From JAWPNA01 sp045402695 (GTDB taxonomy: Bacteria; Acidobacteriota; Polarisedimenticolia; JACPZX01; DASXTC01): DNA of 7,300 nucleotides. Position 1 is the stretch's first letter. Each line of letters starts with the position of its first letter. Positions 4,888 through 7,300 of the stretch are shown here, piece after piece. A program made the translations under genes and the position numbers. The stretch covers positions 1 to 7,300 of the forward strand of contig JAWPNA010000424.1 in assembly GCA_045402695.1 (NCBI GenBank), in the 5' to 3' direction. The notes beneath the pieces are model-generated. The model was not told the origin of the DNA and did no database searches. It saw only the letters and a program-made list of their open reading frames with translations.

Positions 4888-7029
4888 TCAGTTCTTCAGT
4901 CTCAGCAGTCGGGCGTTGATCGCCACGATCACCGTGCTCGCGGACATCAGCACCGCACCCAGGGCGGGGCTGAGCAGCACGCCCCATGCGTAAAGCGCTC
5001 CACCTGCCAGCGGGATGGCGAAGGTGTTATAGCTCGTGGCCCAAACAAGGTTCTGAATCATTTTCCGGTAGGTGGCGCGAGAAAGCCGCACGATAGCCAC
5101 GACATCCAGCGGATTGCTCCGCACCAGAATAACGTCGGCGGTTTCGACTGCCACATCGGAACCGGCTCCAATAGCGATGCCCACATCAGCCTGCGCCAGC
5201 GCCGGGGCATCGTTCACGCCGTCGCCGGTCATGGCCACCAGCACGCCCCGGGATTGAACCTCCTTTACTTTGGCGGCCTTGTCCTGAGGCAGAACTTCGG
5301 CGAAGTATTCATCCAGTCCGACTTGGTCCGAGACCCATTTGGCCGTCGCCTTGTTATCGCCGGTGAGCATCATGCAGCGGATGTTCAACGCTTTAAGGGC
5401 ATCGATGGCCTGCTTCGCCTCGGGTCGGACGATGTCGGCCAAGGCAATCGCTCCTTTCACCTTCCCGTCAACCAGGACACACACGACGGTCTTGCCTTGG
5501 GCTTGCAGTGGCTCGATCCGCTTGTCGGTGAGGTCGATGTTCTGCTCGCGCAAGAAGCCCGGACTGACCACTTTGACCTCTCTGCCGTCGACCCTGCCTT
5601 CGGCGCCTTTGCCCGGGATGCTCTTGAAGTTGTCGACGGGCAGCTTCTTGTCCGAAACAGCGGCGATCGCCTTGGCGATGGGATGCTCGGAATTCGCGTC
5701 CACGGAGGCCGCATACTTGCGCAGCGTGTCTTCGTTGATGTCCTGCGACAGTACCAGTGTATCGGTCACGCCGAAGCGGCCCTCGGTCAGCGTGCCGGTC
5801 TTGTCAAAAATGATCGCCTGCAGTTTGCGGGCGCCTTCGAAAGCAACACGATTCCGGATGAGTAAGCCATTGCTCGCGGCCCGGGCGGTAGAGACGGCCA
5901 CCACCAGAGGCACGGCGAGACCGAGGGCGTGCGGACAGGCGATGACCATGACCGTGACGCTGCGCTCGATGGCAAAGGCAAAGTCCTTGCTTGTGAGGAC
6001 CATCCAGATGAGGAAGGTGATGACCCCGCCTCCCAAGGCAACAATGGTGAGCCAAAAAGCGGCGGTGTTGGCGAGGTCCTGGGTCTTCGATTTGCTCTCC
6101 TGGGCTTGTTTGACGAGATCGATAACCTGTGACAGAAACGAGTCCTTGCCCGTGCCCTTGACCTCAACGGTCAACGAACCTTCCCCGTTGATGGACCCGC
6201 CGATGACTTTTGCGCCCGTCTTCTTGGTCACCGGGGTTGATTCCCCGGTGAGCATGGCTTCATTGACCGAGCTCTCGCCAGCCGCGATAACACCGTCTGC
6301 GGGAATCTTCTCGCCGGGCTTGATAAGGGCTTTGTCGTTCACCGCCAGTTCGCGCAGCGGCACGTCTCTTACGCTGCCGTCGGGCATGAGTTTATGCGCG
6401 TCCGAGGGCATGAGTCTGGCAAGCTCCTCCAACGCCCGCGAAGCCCCCATCACGGACTTCATCTCGATCCAGTGCCCCAGCAGCATGATGTCGATGAGTG
6501 ATGCCAACTCCCAGAAGAACATCTTGCCGATCAGGCCGAATACCACGGCGCTGCTGTAGAGATATGCCGTGGTGATCGCAACGGAGATGAGAGTCATCAT
6601 ACCGGGGCGGCGCGACTTGAGTTCCTCGAGAAATCCATTGAGAAACGGCCAGCCGCCGTACCAAAAGACCGCTGAAGAAAGACCGAACAACGCGTAGAGA
6701 TCGCCGGGAAAATGAATGGCTTCTCGCAGTCTCACCAGCGTCTGGAGCATCGGTGAGAGGACGAGAATCGGCAGGGTCAGGGCCAATGAGATCCAGAACC
6801 TTGTCCGGAAGTCGGCCGCCATGTGAGCGTGATGGTCTTGGTGGTCATCTCGTTCTGGATGGCCGGATCCGGAGTGCTTCAATTGAGCTTCCGCATCAGA
6901 CCAATTCTGCTCCGCATGTCCCTGCGGACGACCTTCCTTCAGATAGAAGGCGTATGCCTTCTCGGCCACCTCGTCGTGCGCCGGCTTGGTGTCGGGCTTG
7001 GTCGTGGTGACGTGGTCGTGTTGTTTCAT
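4888..7029 (-). CDS. copB: CopB-type (P1B-3) copper/silver-exporting P-type ATPase
   Basis: This 713-residue inner-membrane ATPase pumps Cu (or Ag) out of the cytoplasm. Order of parts: a DUF2934-like segment at about 19-50 (AYAFYLKEGRPQG...NWSDAEAQL); a His-rich stretch at about 51-69 (HPERDDHQDHHAH); four membrane helices at about 74-190; the actuator domain with TGES (261-264); two helices around 321-381, the second with the ion-site motif CPH (365-367); the phosphorylation motif DKTGT (Asp409); the SEHP His-Pro of the nucleotide domain (449-450); GDGVND (602-607); and two last helices with NX6YN (Asn660, Tyr667-Asn668) and MSASTV (695-700). CPH instead of CPC, no N-terminal HMA domain and a His-rich N-terminus place it with CopB rather than CopA. 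Cu(II), Cu(I) and Ag(I) cannot be told apart here. The start at 7029 has a modest GGGA ribosome binding site and keeps the whole N-terminus. Confidence 0.93.
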   Translation of the reverse strand: MKQHDHVTTTKPDTKPAHDEVAEKAYAFYLKEGRPQGHAEQNWSDAEAQLKHSGSGHPERDDHQDHHAHMAADFRTRFWISLALTLPILVLSPMLQTLVRLREAIHFPGDLYALFGLSSAVFWYGGWPFLNGFLEELKSRRPGMMTLISVAITTAYLYSSAVVFGLIGKMFFWELASLIDIMLLGHWIEMKSVMGASRALEELARLMPSDAHKLMPDGSVRDVPLRELAVNDKALIKPGEKIPADGVIAAGESSVNEAMLTGESTPVTKKTGAKVIGGSINGEGSLTVEVKGTGKDSFLSQVIDLVKQAQESKSKTQDLANTAAFWLTIVALGGGVITFLIWMVLTSKDFAFAIERSVTVMVIACPHALGLAVPLVVAVSTARAASNGLLIRNRVAFEGARKLQAIIFDKTGTLTEGRFGVTDTLVLSQDINEDTLRKYAASVDANSEHPIAKAIAAVSDKKLPVDNFKSIPGKGAEGRVDGREVKVVSPGFLREQNIDLTDKRIEPLQAQGKTVVCVLVDGKVKGAIALADIVRPEAKQAIDALKALNIRCMMLTGDNKATAKWVSDQVGLDEYFAEVLPQDKAAKVKEVQSRGVLVAMTGDGVNDAPALAQADVGIAIGAGSDVAVETADVILVRSNPLDVVAIVRLSRATYRKMIQNLVWATSYNTFAIPLAGGALYAWGVLLSPALGAVLMSASTVIVAINARLLRLKN

Positions 7030-7236
7030 AGGGGATCCCGTGTGATGTGATCCATGGTCGGTGCAGCCCGCCTGGAACAGAGGCGCCCAGCGTGAATATC
7101 ATACTCGCATCCGCAGGCTGGCCGTCGTGCGCCGCCGCCGTGCTCCTGTCGTAGTCTAGACTGAAGTTCCCGGCTCGATTTCGCGTAAGTCCTGATTTCT
7201 CAAGGCGCTTGCGCGCTCCGGGCCGCGGTTTACTGA
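7030..7236. promoter_or_regulatory. Leader and presumed promoter region of the copB operon
   Basis: This gene-free stretch separates the incoming transposase end from copB and should hold the operon promoter. The best -10 candidate on the minus strand is TATGAT (7098-7103), but no convincing -35 lies 16-18 nt upstream, so an activator or another sigma factor may be needed, or the call is wrong. An inverted pair GGATC (7033-7037) and GATCC (7049-7053) overlaps the GGGA ribosome binding site. A 10-bp palindrome AGTCTAGACT lies at 7153-7162. I see no clear MerR/CueR-type operator. Confidence 0.35.
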
Positions 7237-7300
7237 CTACACCCGGCAGGTCACGCCCAGCAGATCGAAGGCTCGTTGCTGGACCGGCGTCGGCAGTGTG
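7237..7300 (-). CDS. C-terminal end of a transposase (IS4-superfamily type), cut by the window edge
   Basis: The minus strand reads TLPTPVQQRAFDLLGVTCRV and then TAG at 7239-7237. The P-T-P-x-Q-x-R-A-[FL]-x-L-L-G-[VI] ending resembles the extreme C-termini of IS4/IS1634-type DDE transposases. The rest of the gene lies outside the window. The assignment rests on about 20 residues recalled from the family, so the family name is tentative. If correct, one end of the element should lie shortly downstream of the stop, before copB. The segment CAGGACTTACGCG (minus strand, about 7182-7194) looks like an IS end, which I cannot confirm without the other terminus. Confidence 0.5.
   Translation of the reverse strand, partial: TLPTPVQQRAFDLLGVTCRV

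Noticed and set aside
4147..5865. Overlapping plus-strand open frames of 225 and 339 codons
   Set aside because: They are shadows of the kinase, YHS and CopB genes, whose motifs are intact on the minus strand.
7030..7236. A CueR/MerR-type operator for copper induction
   Set aside because: I found no long dyad between a -35 and -10 with 19-20 nt spacing.
1..7300. CRISPR array, integrase or origin of replication
   Set aside because: No regularly spaced repeats, no integrase motifs and no iteron or DnaA-box clusters are visible.

Overview
The window looks like an accessory (island-like) segment of a GC-rich proteobacterial chromosome. Beta- or gammaproteobacteria fit best, because both tRNA genes encode their CCA ends and the remnants at both flanks resemble IS3- and IS4-type transposases. 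No single gene fixes the species.

Left flank (1-923). The first ~400 bases hold no gene I can support inside the window, only a possible leftward promoter and the first codons of a gene running off the left edge. Next comes a tandem tRNA pair on the + strand, tRNA-Val(TAC) and tRNA-Asp(GTC). From 578 to about 730 I recognise nothing. From about 751 to 890, on the - strand, lies a decayed, frameshifted start of an IS3-family OrfA.

Core (924-7029), all on the - strand and so read right to left: (1) a CopB-type (P1B-3, CPH motif) copper/silver-exporting P-type ATPase with a DUF2934-like N-terminus and a His-rich stretch; (2) a ~61-residue stand-alone YHS-domain metal-binding protein; (3) an acetate kinase with a non-standard N-terminus and some divergent motifs; (4) a full-length xylulose-5-P/fructose-6-P phosphoketolase. 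Gene spacings are about 105, 31 and 3 nt, so at least the last three genes look like one transcript, probably starting upstream of the ATPase.

How they work together. Phosphoketolase splits F6P or X5P with phosphate to give acetyl-phosphate, and acetate kinase turns that into acetate plus ATP. Together they form a short route to ATP that avoids lower glycolysis. Linking this route to a copper exporter and a small metal-binding protein suggests a stress/energy module: ATP for metal export, or a carbon bypass when copper or low oxygen impairs central metabolism. This link is inferred from gene order only.

Right flank (7030-7300). About 200 nt without a gene lie upstream of the ATPase, followed by the last ~21 codons of a transposase entering from the right edge. 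The metal/energy operon is therefore bracketed by mobile-element debris, with a tRNA pair (a common integration site) just beyond it on the left.
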